64,000 nt of DNA from Evernia prunastri (lineage: Eukaryota; Ascomycota; Lecanoromycetes; Lecanorales; Parmeliaceae): NCBI GenBank assembly GCA_003184365.1, contig NKYR01000017.1, forward strand, positions 124,001 to 188,000, in the 5' to 3' direction. Below are positions 53,670-64,000 of this stretch, one piece after another. Within the stretch, counting starts at the first letter, position 1. Each line of letters starts with the position of its first letter. A program made the translations under genes and the position numbers. The notes under the pieces are model-generated. The model saw only the letters and a list, made by a program, of their open reading frames with translations, was not told where the DNA came from and did no database searches.

Positions 53670-56600
53670 CTATAACAGCAACGTGACAGCAAAGGCAGCT
53701 CCTAGCCCCAACAAGCTGCCTCCAACCCTGCTCGCTACACCCTTGAATTCCGTTGGAGAGGAATTGGCGGGGCTACCATTTCCAACACCTTGACTTGCAG
53801 TTGCTGTACCTGATGGGCTTGCGGAGACTGTACTCGAGCTCGAAGGACTCCCAGGAGCTGTGCCGTTGTACACAAAAAGCGGAGTACTGCTGCCATGCTG
53901 TCCACTCTGCCCGCTCTGTTGCCCATTTTGCTGCCCATTTTGCTGCTCACTCTGCTGCCCACTCTGCTGCTGTCCGCTCTGTCCGCCCTGTCCGCCCTGT
54001 CCGCCCTGTTTCCCATTCTGCTGTTCGCTCTCCTGTCCACTCTGTTGTCCACTCTCCTGTCCGGCCGGCTGTCCGCTCTGACTAGCTTTGCCCGATTGAG
54101 CAATCTGGCTCGGGCGTTCTGGGATGGGAATAATCTCCATAGTCACGACAGGAATGTGCGCCCCAGAAACCCCGCTCGCGAGAGATTGGGCACCAGCCTT
54201 CGACACTGATCCGGCAGCCCCTGCTTCTGATGGGCTACCTTGCTCGGACGATGACTGCTGAGGTGCTGCTGCCTTATTTCCTGAAGCGCCGCTCTCGCTG
54301 TTCGCATTGCTTTGTGACCCAGTATTTGATGTACCGGAAGATCCCGCGTTCGGAGATGCTGCGCTGCTCTCGCTATTAGAGTTGCTTTGGGGTCCACCAT
54401 TCGAAGTACCGGGAGATCCTGCGTTCGAAGACGATGAGCCACTTGCAGAAGATGCTCCGCTCTCGCTGTTAGAGTTGCTTTGTGATCCAGTATTTGATGT
54501 ACTGGGAGATCCCCCATTTGGAGACGATGCGCCATTTTCACTGTTGGATTGGCTTTGAGTTGATGCACCAGAAGATTCCCCACTCGAGGAGCCATTGCTG
54601 CCTTGCGTTTGACTTTCTGATTCTTTTGAGGGCGAGCTTGAGCCGGATTCGCCCTCTTTAGAACTTGAAGATGCTTTTTCCTTTCCTGAGGAATCAGGGT
54701 TTCCGAAGTGTGAGCTTCCAGAAAGGAAACCGGACGCATCGGTATCTGATCCTCCATACCCTGAGACTACGGGCTGGGCGGGAGAGCCAGCTTGGGTAGG
54801 AGCGAAATAGCCGGTTGCGGTATGTGTCAGTGTGCACGGGCATTCAGTAATTGTCAGAGTCTCATTCTAAGCGCGGTCAGTAGATGCCAAAGGGAAGGAA
54901 ACTCTAACGAACGTACAGCAGTAGCAGTGTAGACCTTCCCGCTCGATGAGAGAGAAAAAGTTGTTGCCTCGGAGCAAGTTGTTGTCAGCGTGCTTACAAC
55001 GTTGGTGGTAGTGTAGGTAGTTGGGACTGGGAGAAGTGTCGAGAAACTCGACGGGAAGGCACCGCTGGGCGAGAGTGCGATCGAGGTTGACGAGACTGGA
55101 GCTGGTGTAGTCGTACCAATCTCGCTTGGGGAACCAAGTGTGCTGGACAAGAGGCTAGGCACAGAAACGGATGTTGTCTTCTCGGAACAACGAGGGCAAG
55201 TTGTAATTGTGGTCGTGATCAAGCTTGTTTCCACGACAACAGAAGTTGTGCCGTTCTGAACCTTGGTGGTGCTTACCGGGCAGCTTGTCACGGTGGTGTA
55301 AGTGGTCAAGCTGGTGTACTCCGTGGACTCTGGCACGGGGAAACTATAAGGCCCAGATGACGTCGGGGTCGGCGTTGACGACACAACAACCGGTGCAGGT
55401 GCAGAAGATCCGGTTGCAGAGGTAACGTTGCGGTAGAGGCCGCTGCTTGGAGAAACACTGGGCGGGAGTCTGCCACTGTTCACGAAAGTTCCACTGCTCA
55501 AGGCTATGCTGACTGAGGCTCCACTTGGAGAAGGCGTACTTCCAGATGCTGACCTGGAGAGGCTGACATAGGCCTTGGTTGTCTCTGACGTTGTATTTGC
55601 TGGCACAGAAGACGTAACAGCTAGTGCGGATGAAATCGAGATTGGACTGCTGACGGCTGCTGACGAGTTTGAGTTTGAAAGGCTGACGGAAGACGTAGCA
55701 TAGATAGACGAGACCACGGCCGAAGAGCTTGCGGTTGGCACGGACGATGTAGCGTACGTGGTGGATACAACAGCAGAGGTCGTTTGTACGGCTTTAGTGG
55801 AAGAAACGGCACGAGTGGAAAGCACCGTTGCCGAAGAAGTCACAGGCGCCGAGACTGTACATCCAGTGTTTTCTAAGTAGCCCTTAAGCACATCCTAAAG
55901 TCGGAGTCAGCGTTATTTCTTTACACTCAAATCTCGAGTCACAAGACGATTCGGAAGAGCTTTGAGGCAAGCTGTCGTGAACAAGCTGTCGTGAAAAGTG
56001 GCATTCGCTGCGGTACAGAGCCTCAAGCCATGTAGGAACCAAAAGCAGCGAACACTAAACTAAGAATTCTTAAAAAATTTGCAAAATTCTCAGTCTTCAA
56101 ATGGATGTTTTCGACTCTCTGTGCATATTGTCTAGAGAGCGGAATGCGAATCTTCTCGACAGCTTGCCAGGCTTTGGAACACCCACAGCTTGTCTTCAAA
56201 TCCCAAGACAGAATTGACTGTTGAAACTGGAGGATCACTTCGGAAAAGAACTCACCGCATACGGTTGGCCCTGGATCTGATTATTTTGAGAGAAAGTTGC
56301 CTCGTAGATCATGACACCACCGAACTCATGCTTGTATTCGCACTGCAACGCCTTGATGATTTCGTTGGCTTCGCTTGGCTGGAGATACATTTCCGTATCA
56401 TACGCTGCACTTGGCGCCGCCGGCAGACCAAGGTAGACCTTAGTCTCGGGATTAAATGAGTAGTCTTGGACGAAATCTACCCAGCTAGCGAACGAGATAT
56501 TCGTGTTCGTCCCTCCATAAGAATGATCGAAGTAGGCACGAGCCGAGCAAACTGGTGTGTTGTAGAATTGAATGAAGAGAAAGTCAAACGGTGAGGTTTC

Positions 56601-57475
56601 AATCGCGTCAGCCAAATGGGCGTCCGGAACTATGCACTCTGGATACAGATTTTGGAGTCAGCAATGCCCATTCAAGAGGGAAATTCAACATCTCAAGTGC
56701 AAAGGCTCCCAAAGGGGTTTTCCAAGCTCTTCATTTCTGACGAAAGAAAGGGATCAGGGCCTTGATAGAACGTACGAGGTGCTGCGGAAACGTAGTATGA
56801 CTTCGATTTGTCGGTATCGTAGAGAGTCCGTAGGGTATTAACCATCGTGCCGTAGCCACGATTCAGATCCCCGGCATTTTCTCCGAGGGCGAGAATGTTC
56901 TCTATATCGAAATCGAACCCATCAACAGATGCATTGCCGAAAGGTCGCGGAGTTGTCTTGGAAACATCCTCTGGCCCGAACGCCTCCCACAAGAAAGTAG
57001 CAAATTCCGCCGCGGTTACATCACTTTCGAGATGCGAGTTGTTCGGACTGGCACCCCCAAGAGACAAGAGAATCTTCTTGCCTACACTTTGACAATAGGT
57101 AATGTCGGGGCCTATGGCCGGGCAATGGCTGAGCAGGGGACTAGATGATCCATTGACATTCGGGTACGTTTCCGATCCGCATTGATTGCCAAAATTTGTT
57201 CCTGGGTATCCACCGCTCTGGTCAGGGAAGACATTTACAAACCCGATTTGGATGACATCGATATTGTCGTCGTCACAGAAGAATGCGAGTGGTTGCTGAT
57301 TTGGTCCTTGGCCCTACCAAGAATATTGTCAGCGGCCAACATGTTGTTCTGCAAGACCGGGACTCACCCAGTAGACTGCCATGTTCGTATTGGCGGAAGG
57401 GTCAAATGTAGCAAGCGCAGGAGAAAAGACAGTAGCTGCGGCAGCCATGATGGCCATGGGCTTGAGGTTGAACAT
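53670..57475 (-). CDS. Class III chitinase (GH18) with long Ser/Thr and Gln/Gly repeat tail and GPI signal
   Basis: Exons 57475-57368, 57313-56776, 56638-56256, 55894-54917 and 54866-53670 give 1067 residues. The enzyme cleaves chitin in the cell wall. A signal peptide (MAIMAAAATVFSPALA region) leads into the GH18 barrel: MAVYWGQGPNQ, KKILLSLGGASPN, DGFDFDIE at 167-174 with the catalytic Glu174, YYVSAAPQCIVPDAH and FIQFYNTPVC. The barrel ends near residue 343. Next comes a Ser/Thr/Val-rich, likely O-mannosylated stalk (344-669, one exon). The last exon has Ser/Asn/Gly repeats and a (S/N/Q)GQ run, then a GPI signal ending GLGAAFAVTLLL. So it is probably anchored to membrane or wall. The third intron is long (361 bp). 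A C/T-rich promoter tract lies upstream. Confidence 0.9.
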
Positions 57476-59507
57476 TTTACTTGAGATGAAGATTCTTACG
57501 GGATTATTACGAGATTATAGTAAGAAATGTTGTCGACGATATGAACAATTTAAAGAGTGTAGATTTTTGCAAATGTCAAAGACAGGACGCAAACCAAAGT
57601 TTGCTGGTAAAAGAGTGACTGACGCTGTGGAGAAGAAAGAGAGAGAGAAAGAGAAAGAGAGAGAAAGAGGATGAACGAGGAGAGGGATGACAGATGGGAC
57701 AGCAAAAGGGTATATCAGAAAGGAGTCAAGCCGTAAGCCGTCAGGTTTTCCCGTGATTGAGGGTTCCATAGTGGATGCTGATTGGTTCTTTGTTTTGAAG
57801 CCCCCAAATGAGATGGTAAGATGGTACCAACATCGCCAAGGGATCTAACGAGATGAGAGATGACGGCCAAATCCTTAAAACATCCTCGTACTCTAACTTA
57901 TTTCTATAACTTATCTCTAACCCCCTGTAAGGCTGTAATTATAGTACTTCACCGGACCATCCATGATCGGACAAAAAGAGTAACCATATACCGTTGCTGC
58001 GGGTACCTGCAGCGTCTAGTATATCTATTCCGCCAACTGATATGTAGTAGGCGAACAATAAATTCATGACGAGCCGTCATCCATCGTACCTCATCTGCAG
58101 CAAGCCAAGTACTCTTATCCTTCCCTCTTTCCTCTTTCCCAGTAACATTATATCTTTTTCTTCCATGATGACAGCATTCACTTCACTCGAAAGCTGTCTG
58201 ACCCCTTGAATCTCAGATACTCGTAGCTAGAGTCCCTAGATGATGGTCACTTACCACGGATCCGAGGAAAATAGCGAGGAATACGAGATGGATCCTTGCA
58301 GATTGTTACATTGGTCCGGGGGAAGAAGCTAGGTAGAGTGAGGCGGGCCTAGGTAGGCTTGGCAACGCTGGGAAACAAACCTAGAAAAGCTAGCATACAT
58401 TGAATCGGGACTAGTATCGCCTTCAGCGTCTCAAAGAATAACGGAAAATCCGATTGGGTTAATCAATCCTGGTAAATTGCGGGTTGGTCGAAAACGAAGG
58501 TCACGTGGTTCCAAGCGATAAGCGATCGAGGATTGGTTCTCTCCTCTGCTTGGCCTCGACAGAGGGGTACGATAGAAGACGCCATCATCACTACAGCAAC
58601 CTGATGAGTAAAAGTGTGATGGGCCGAAGACTTATTAGTCTTAGTTCTCAATCATTTGCATATGTTTTCACTGGGTCGAATGTCTGAGCGAGTGGTGGAG
58701 ATGGGTGCAAAACTTCGTTGAGCTAAGGTGCTCTACTATCTTCTGGACGCCTCTCACAGTCACACTTCTTTCGCTCTTTAAATTGGAGTCTACCTACACC
58801 TTAAACCTGTTAAGCTCTCATACTCTCCGCGCCGAGGCGCTAGACTTAGCCTTACAGCACAAGGTGCAGGGGTACTGACACAAAGGGGGTGGGCACTGGG
58901 TTAACCTCGGGTAAAGATGTACCTACCTTACTCTACTTATTATAAACTCTACGGCGAACATTACTGGTAATATAAGAATTCGCTGGCAGAATACAATCTA
59001 CGCCCAAAGTGTCTTCAAGGGGAATTTCACATTCAAGATCAAATAGCCGCGTGGTTATCCCCCCACATCTTGCTCATCTTCCACATGTTCCACATTTGGC
59101 TGGAAAAAGGATTCAAAGCCGCGCAAACCCGAGTTGCCGTGGCACTGTAATTATTACATAAACTCGAATTGGTGGAACAGGATGAGGACCTTGCGGGCAG
59201 AGACAGTATAGGTCTCTTAGCAATCATGTGGCTACATATGGAGACAACTTGATAGATCCTGAGACCATTCAATCAAGTCTTTACCTTTACACAATTACAT
59301 TATTCAACTAATCTCTGGCTACGCAGTTCTCCATTCTCCGTCAAGCAGGTCACAACACGTTAACACTAAACTCCTGCCGTGATTACGGAACGGCCAAAGA
59401 CAGCACGGCGGCACCTATACGAGTCCTGACGCCTAGGAATCCTAGGGATCCTTTTCCTCAACGCATTCAACTTCCACACTCCCTCGACTTATCCTCGCCT
59501 CTCTCAT
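57476..59507. other. 2 kb stretch, no supported gene
   Basis: Chitinase promoter on the left (with the purine tract at 57632) and 3' flank of the dioxygenase gene on the right. Small frames look random. Confidence 0.45.
57632..57670 (+). repeat. GA-rich tract upstream of the chitinase gene
   Basis: A near-perfect purine run of GAGA and GAAA units, 157-195 bp before the chitinase start. On the sense strand of that gene it is a C/T-rich tract, a common element of strong fungal promoters; a role is inferred. Confidence 0.6.
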
Positions 59508-60300
59508 TTACTTGAAAAGACTCAAGTCTAATGGCAGTCTGTCCCCCAACCACGTCGCTCGTTGGGTGTGATCTCTCTGCAACATCCTCATCAACAACAT
59601 CTCACCACCGAAAGTCCAAGAGTGCGTGAAAGCGAGGCACGAACCTTAGGATCATCCGTGTTTGGATGCACAAGCGCACTCAAGGGCCCTCGGTTGATCA
59701 CCAGCCAGGCTACGAACGCGCCGAATTGAGCCGGTGTGAAGACGTTGACCTCGAACATGGCAACCGGATGAGGACCGATTGGTTTGCTCCAGACGCGGTA
59801 GATTCGGAGTTCGGGGAATTCATGGCGGATGCGGGTCCACAGCTCGTGGGCGAACGCGGTCTGGGCTTTGTTTTCCTGCGGCTCGTTAGAGTGCGACGAG
59901 CAAGACAGCCGAGCGTGATTGTTCGTCCAGTAGAAGGCGAGGGTGATGTTGGCTGGGAAAGAAGGGGCCAATCCTTCCGCACCTGGAAGAAGTAGATGTG
60001 TATATCAAAGCCTACGAACAGCCATCAATACTCTCCACTGCAAGCCAACATTGATTGCCACGCCAACCTCCCTTTATTCCATTTTCAATGGGATCAACAA
60101 ATTCCTCATAGGCTTTGCTCAGGACATTCGTCTTCGGGTTGACAAAGTTTTTCCCATCATCATTCCTCTCGCTTGTGATTGGTCACCCTTGCTGATCCTT
60201 TTTGAGACTTGAGTCGGAAAGCGACTTACTCGGATAGCGGAGGGAGATGCTCATAGCCATGGAGCGGCGACTTGTACGCATACTGAGAAGAATCTGTCAT
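59508..60300 (-). CDS. DOPA 4,5-dioxygenase family protein
   Basis: Family members cleave the ring of catechols such as DOPA (betalain pigment path in fungi); many ascomycete copies have no tested substrate. Exons 60300-60230, 60171-60068, 60011-59983, 59875-59645 and 59576-59508 give 167 residues, the family size. Blocks are PLHGYEHLPPLSDERN, FDIHIYFFQENKAQT (His motif), ELWTRIRHEFPELRIYR, VWSKPIGPHPVAMFEVNVFT, FGAFVAWLVINRGPLSALVH (His) and the last exon RDHTQRATWLGDRLPLDLSL. The HIYF and LVHPNT histidines are the likely metal or substrate ligands. The third exon is only 29 nt. The unspliced frame around 59971 would give a wrong N- and C-terminus. Confidence 0.88.
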
Positions 60301-61940
60301 GGTTCACTTTTTGACTGGTTCCGAACTCATCGGATTAATCCTTTGGGGTTCTCGGTCTCATCGCCGTCTTGATGCGGGGAGAAATCACGCAATAAATAAT
60401 CGGAAAGCTCGGAAAGCTCGCTCCAACTCATGTCCGTGAATTTGTCATTTTATCCAAAGGAAATTCATTGACTAATATTCGGCATATCCAGTGCAGCGAG
60501 TATGCGCTCACTATGGAAATGTCCACACGATAGTATTTTGCATGTGATGTACCCTTTCGGGCCGCCACTGACTGGCTGCTTACGGTGGGAATGTACCGAA
60601 GATGCGAAGGAGGCAAGAGATCTAAGGCCTTCGAACTGTCTAGATCCGGTTTCATCGTTTACTTCGGCTGCCTGCCAGTTTGTAGGAAATTATGATCTGT
60701 AAACTGGAGATACTGATAATTATTAACCGAATGTCAATTTGTCCGCAAGAGCTGAGGATACTTCAAGCGAGACATTGCAGATATCGAAAACTTCACTCGA
60801 CCCCTACCGCTACAGAACGATGACGTGACAACTGCGGTCTACACCTGGCTTTTCAAAGGTGCCTGGGTCGATATTCACACGATTAGCAATAGACTTTGCG
60901 TGGATCCTAAACCCGAAATAGCTCAAGCATGACTACCGCGTGAAATCACCGTCGTCAAGGTTGCCAGAATTGAGCGTAACAGTCATGATAATCGTCGTAA
61001 GCGGCTGCTAGATACCCCCGTCCGGTAGGCGCTTGAAGGAGCTGCAAAAAGGTTTAGCTGGCTTGCAAAATGGTCGGATACGCTGATATCAATGCGAGCC
61101 TCATGTGTCTCTGGTTCTGTGAAATGATATGTTTGGCGAATGGCACAAGCGCCTTCTTTTAGATCCTCGACGCCCAGAACGCTCGAAAGCAGACAAAGTG
61201 CTGCCAGATGGCAAGCTGATCACAATGCGTGACACAAATTCTGGTAGAAGGCGTTAAAGCGGGAGCTGAAGGACCCATTTTTGTTTAACACATTGGTGAC
61301 TGAAGGCTTCCCATGGATTCCGGCTCGGAGTATCGATTTTCTCATCAGACGACGAGTCATCTGGTATTGACACAGGTCGAAGAAGTAGAATAATTTCTCT
61401 CCAGCCGTCTAGCACAGAGAGTTCTTCATAGACATCATTGTCCGTCCTCGCATTCTGTCTGAAAGATGACGCTTTTGTACCTTTGGCGTTTCAGTACTCA
61501 TATTCATCACAGCTCACCTAGCTGTCCAGTAGATGATTACTAATAGGGCGGTCGGGTCTTCAAACGTCTGGATCAATGAGGTACGGGCGGCAGCAATGAC
61601 AATAGATTCCGGAGACCTCCGACTTAGCAACGAGAGAGGCTGCAATCCTCCTGTTACTGCTGGCTGCTCTGGGGTAGGAGCTGACAGTAGACAAATTGCA
61701 AAGTCGAGAGCGTTGGACTGGATACCATACTTTTGGGCTTTTTGAATCTGCAAATAATTACTGAATGACAGTCTATATGATGTCAATCCGTAGGCTTTCA
61801 GCCTTTCACTGGAGGGTTGCGTCGATTCAGTCGGGCGAATCCATGGTAGTCTATACAAACCGCTCCCGACCAACCGATGCCACAAGACAATGCCTACCCA
61901 GACGCCATCGCTTATGCAGCAGCAACATGCGAAACTCCGT
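60301..61940. other. 1.6 kb stretch, no supported gene
   Basis: Promoter of the dioxygenase gene and 3' flank of SED5. No frame here has recognisable features on either strand. Confidence 0.45.
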
Positions 61941-63268
61941 TTAGCCTGCAATGAGAACCCATAGTAGGAAGAAGATCTACCATGGCGATTAGCCTTTTCG
62001 CCCGTTATGAGAAATTGGTAAATGAGAGCACATACCATAAGAACGCCGAACATCTTCGCCACAAGCCACCTATTACCAGAGACCCTCGACCAATATTTCA
62101 TGAGCTCGCGTTGTGCACCCTGCACGTTGTCGACCACATCTTCTGTGTTGGCGTCTATGCGCTGTATTTGTTCGCTTTGATAATATCAGCTTGCTCCTCG
62201 GACTTATGTGAAAGGGACACCAACCCTTGTTCAGACACCATGGCGGCTAGTTGCCCAAAAACACCTCCTAGCTCATTGATAGTGCGCTCGATCATGTCTA
62301 TCGCTTCGCCTCGCATGTTAATGTACGTATTCTGAGGCTGTGCTTCTTCCATCATTAAGAGCTGTTGGTCCGACTGGGCACCGTTTTGCATCAGCGCTGA
62401 AGACGAGCCAGGATCCAGATTCAGGATGTCTTGATTCGAGTTCTGGTACCCCGGCTGTGGCGTCCGGGATTTTGTAGGAGTATTGTATAGAGGAGATGCA
62501 GATTGCTGGGGATTGAGCGGTGGCTGAGAATGTGCTGAAACGGATGAGACGAAGTTTTCTGTGCGGGATCGAGAGGCCTGGAGATTCTTTGTGCGGACTT
62601 CTAGCACCTCTTTGAAATTGACACCTACGTCGGCAAGCTTGCCTTGCAGTAATACAACGACCTATCGGAATGTGAATACCTGTTCCCTTTTTATGCGTAG
62701 GTATACACACGTTTTTGTTGTGCTCCCCCTCTTGTTCTGCGCCACTTCTTGAAGTCTGAGTCTGTTGTGATTTTGACAATGATTGTAAGGAGGATATCTG
62801 CGAGTTGAGTGATGAAAGATCTTGCTTGATAACGTAGGTGAGCTCGTTGATCTCGACAGGCCTGTCATCGAACAGCGTTTTCCGTTTCGCCACTTTTTCT
62901 CAACAGTCAGCACAGATCGTTCTATATGACAGATTGATCAAGGTTCCCCCAGTTTCAGTCGCTCCGGGTCTCTGAATTTGGAAATCAACATGAATCCGTT
63001 ACATACATTCAGCCAGTCTACCCAGCTTCTCCATTGTCCCTGTGATGCCACGCCCTATCTCCGCAGCTCTTCTGGCAAATTCTGACCGCGTGCCTTTTCT
63101 GGCTCCTCTGATATCGCCATTGGGAGACCCATTGGCCGCTCGCTTTTGTGACTCTGTGAGCAGCGATTGCCTCTGAGCGCCAATCTTTGTCGAAGACTGT
63201 CGCTTTTGCGCCTGGGCTAAAACGGCTCTGAACTCTGCGGTCCGGTCTTGTATAGAAGTTGTGGTCAT
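61941..63268 (-). CDS. SED5: Golgi t-SNARE syntaxin-5
   Basis: Sed5 is the Qa-SNARE for ER-to-Golgi and intra-Golgi fusion. Exons 63268-63007, 62892-62711, 62661-62225, 62174-62036 and 61976-61941 give 351 residues. The N-terminal part holds the TTTSIQDRTAEFRAVL start and helices of the Habc domain (LAKRKTLFDDRPVEINELTY). A Ser/Gln/Pro-rich linker follows. The SNARE motif runs IDMIERTINELGGVFGQLAA then MVSEQGEQIQRIDANTEDVV, with the zero-layer Gln in SEQGEQ. The C-terminal anchor WLVAKMFGVLMIFFLLWVLI is split by the last intron; its last exon is only 36 nt. Introns are 114, 49, 50 and 59 bp. Confidence 0.92.
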
Positions 63269-64000
63269 CTTTGAACAAGGCGCTCGCGTCGCAACTGAGT
63301 GTGTTTTCTAGTATATATCAAGTCTTGTTGCTTGACATGTAGGTACACTTAAACGAAAAATGCGGTACCAGACAGCTGAGGGAGGCAGGGGCGGAGGAGC
63401 CCCAGCTGAGGAAGAGATTTGGCGCTGGTGAACGAATGCTGGACAGGAAAAGAGAGAGGGGAATATTTTCGAGGTTTCGTTTTTGGTTTAAAACCCAAGA
63501 CCACGTCGGACAGACTGTAGCGCAATACTCGGCCTTTGTGTGAAGTACCTTACCGAGCGCTCAAAGATTGAACGTTGTCGAAAAAGGAGCCCTCGGTGGA
63601 TTGTCGGCCCGTTGAGGGAACGAACTTACAGAAACCTGTGTGCCGTTGCCCCATCATGCCATGTGTTCCTCGTGCGGGAAACTATCGATTGTATAGGTTC
63701 TCAAGGTCTAAGCAGTCATTGCACTTCTTCCCAAGGGGGGAAGTGACTCTCTTCTCGCTGTCATCCTGGTTCGCTCTCAACCAATTTAAATAATAATCAC
63801 CGACGCGGCAGTCGCCAAACCACGGCCAATTCAGATGCGACGATTGAATTTTCTCTTCCAACTCACTACAGTCATCTTATTCATGAATGCAGTGGTGTGA
63901 ATACTCAGCACTACTCCAGAATTTCGTATGAGCACAGGGTTGGCATGCGGTGTCCCCCAACACAAGACTTTTCATTGGTCCTACCCAGCCATTGCTGTAA
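63269..64000. other. Right edge, SED5 promoter and nothing else recognised
   Basis: Frames at 63540-63793 look random. A C/T-rich or coding start of a further gene is not evident before the window ends. Confidence 0.4.

Noticed and set aside
53735..54757. Several long frames antisense or out of frame to the chitinase tail
   Set aside because: Shadows of a repetitive sequence; the frame used continues the chitinase and ends in a clear GPI signal.
1..64000. CRISPR arrays, phage or bacterial defence systems
   Set aside because: The window is intron-bearing fungal nuclear DNA; the only arrays are minisatellites without spacers.

Overview
This window is nuclear DNA from a filamentous ascomycete (Pezizomycotina). 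Most genes have one to seven short introns (about 46-140 bp) with GT..AG ends. Genes lie on both strands a few hundred bases apart, with no operons. The gene content fits: a GPI-type class III chitinase, a SepH-type septation kinase, a fungal complex I subunit, a fungal rhodopsin and an intron-bearing tRNA-Pro. A dothideomycete is my best guess, from the look of some uncharacterised proteins, but this is not proven.

Left part (1-34780): a dense housekeeping block. In order: phosphopantothenoylcysteine decarboxylase (cut by the window edge), mitochondrial glutaredoxin 5, a coiled-coil protein, a truncated branched-chain aminotransferase, ethanolamine-phosphate cytidylyltransferase, a Ser-rich fungal protein, a PRELI/UPS2 lipid-transfer protein, a nuclear Dot5-type peroxiredoxin, a complex I 21 kDa subunit, a RING-like protein, a small membrane protein, the SIN kinase SepH/Cdc7, dihydrofolate synthetase, a fungal regulatory-looking protein, a YFH7-like P-loop kinase, an ABC1/Mcp2-type kinase, a small membrane protein, a mitochondrial NAD+-type carrier, QCR7 and a 3-methyladenine DNA glycosylase. 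Many act in mitochondria (Fe-S delivery, phospholipid transfer, complexes I and III, ABC1 kinase, carrier).

Middle part (34950-41695): two tandem copies of a palindromic element with long inverted arms, each with a single undetermined base near its centre. They end about 70 bp before a CrtI-type phytoene desaturase. An opsin with all key proton-pump residues lies 2 kb further on. Carotenoid desaturation feeds retinal, the opsin cofactor, so these two form a small photobiology cluster; no phytoene synthase or cleavage oxygenase is seen here.

Right part (41700-64000): sparser and repeat-rich up to about 49.6 kb. It holds tRNA-Pro(AGG), a frameshifted remnant, a dual-specificity-phosphatase-like protein that lost its catalytic Cys and Arg, two minisatellite families, and a long reading frame broken by one stop codon. 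It then returns to ordinary genes: a secreted GH47 alpha-mannosidase, a 1067-residue GH18 chitinase with repetitive GPI tail, a DOPA 4,5-dioxygenase-family protein and the Golgi t-SNARE Sed5. Exon junctions were placed by hand from splice consensus plus family continuity and have not been tested against RNA.
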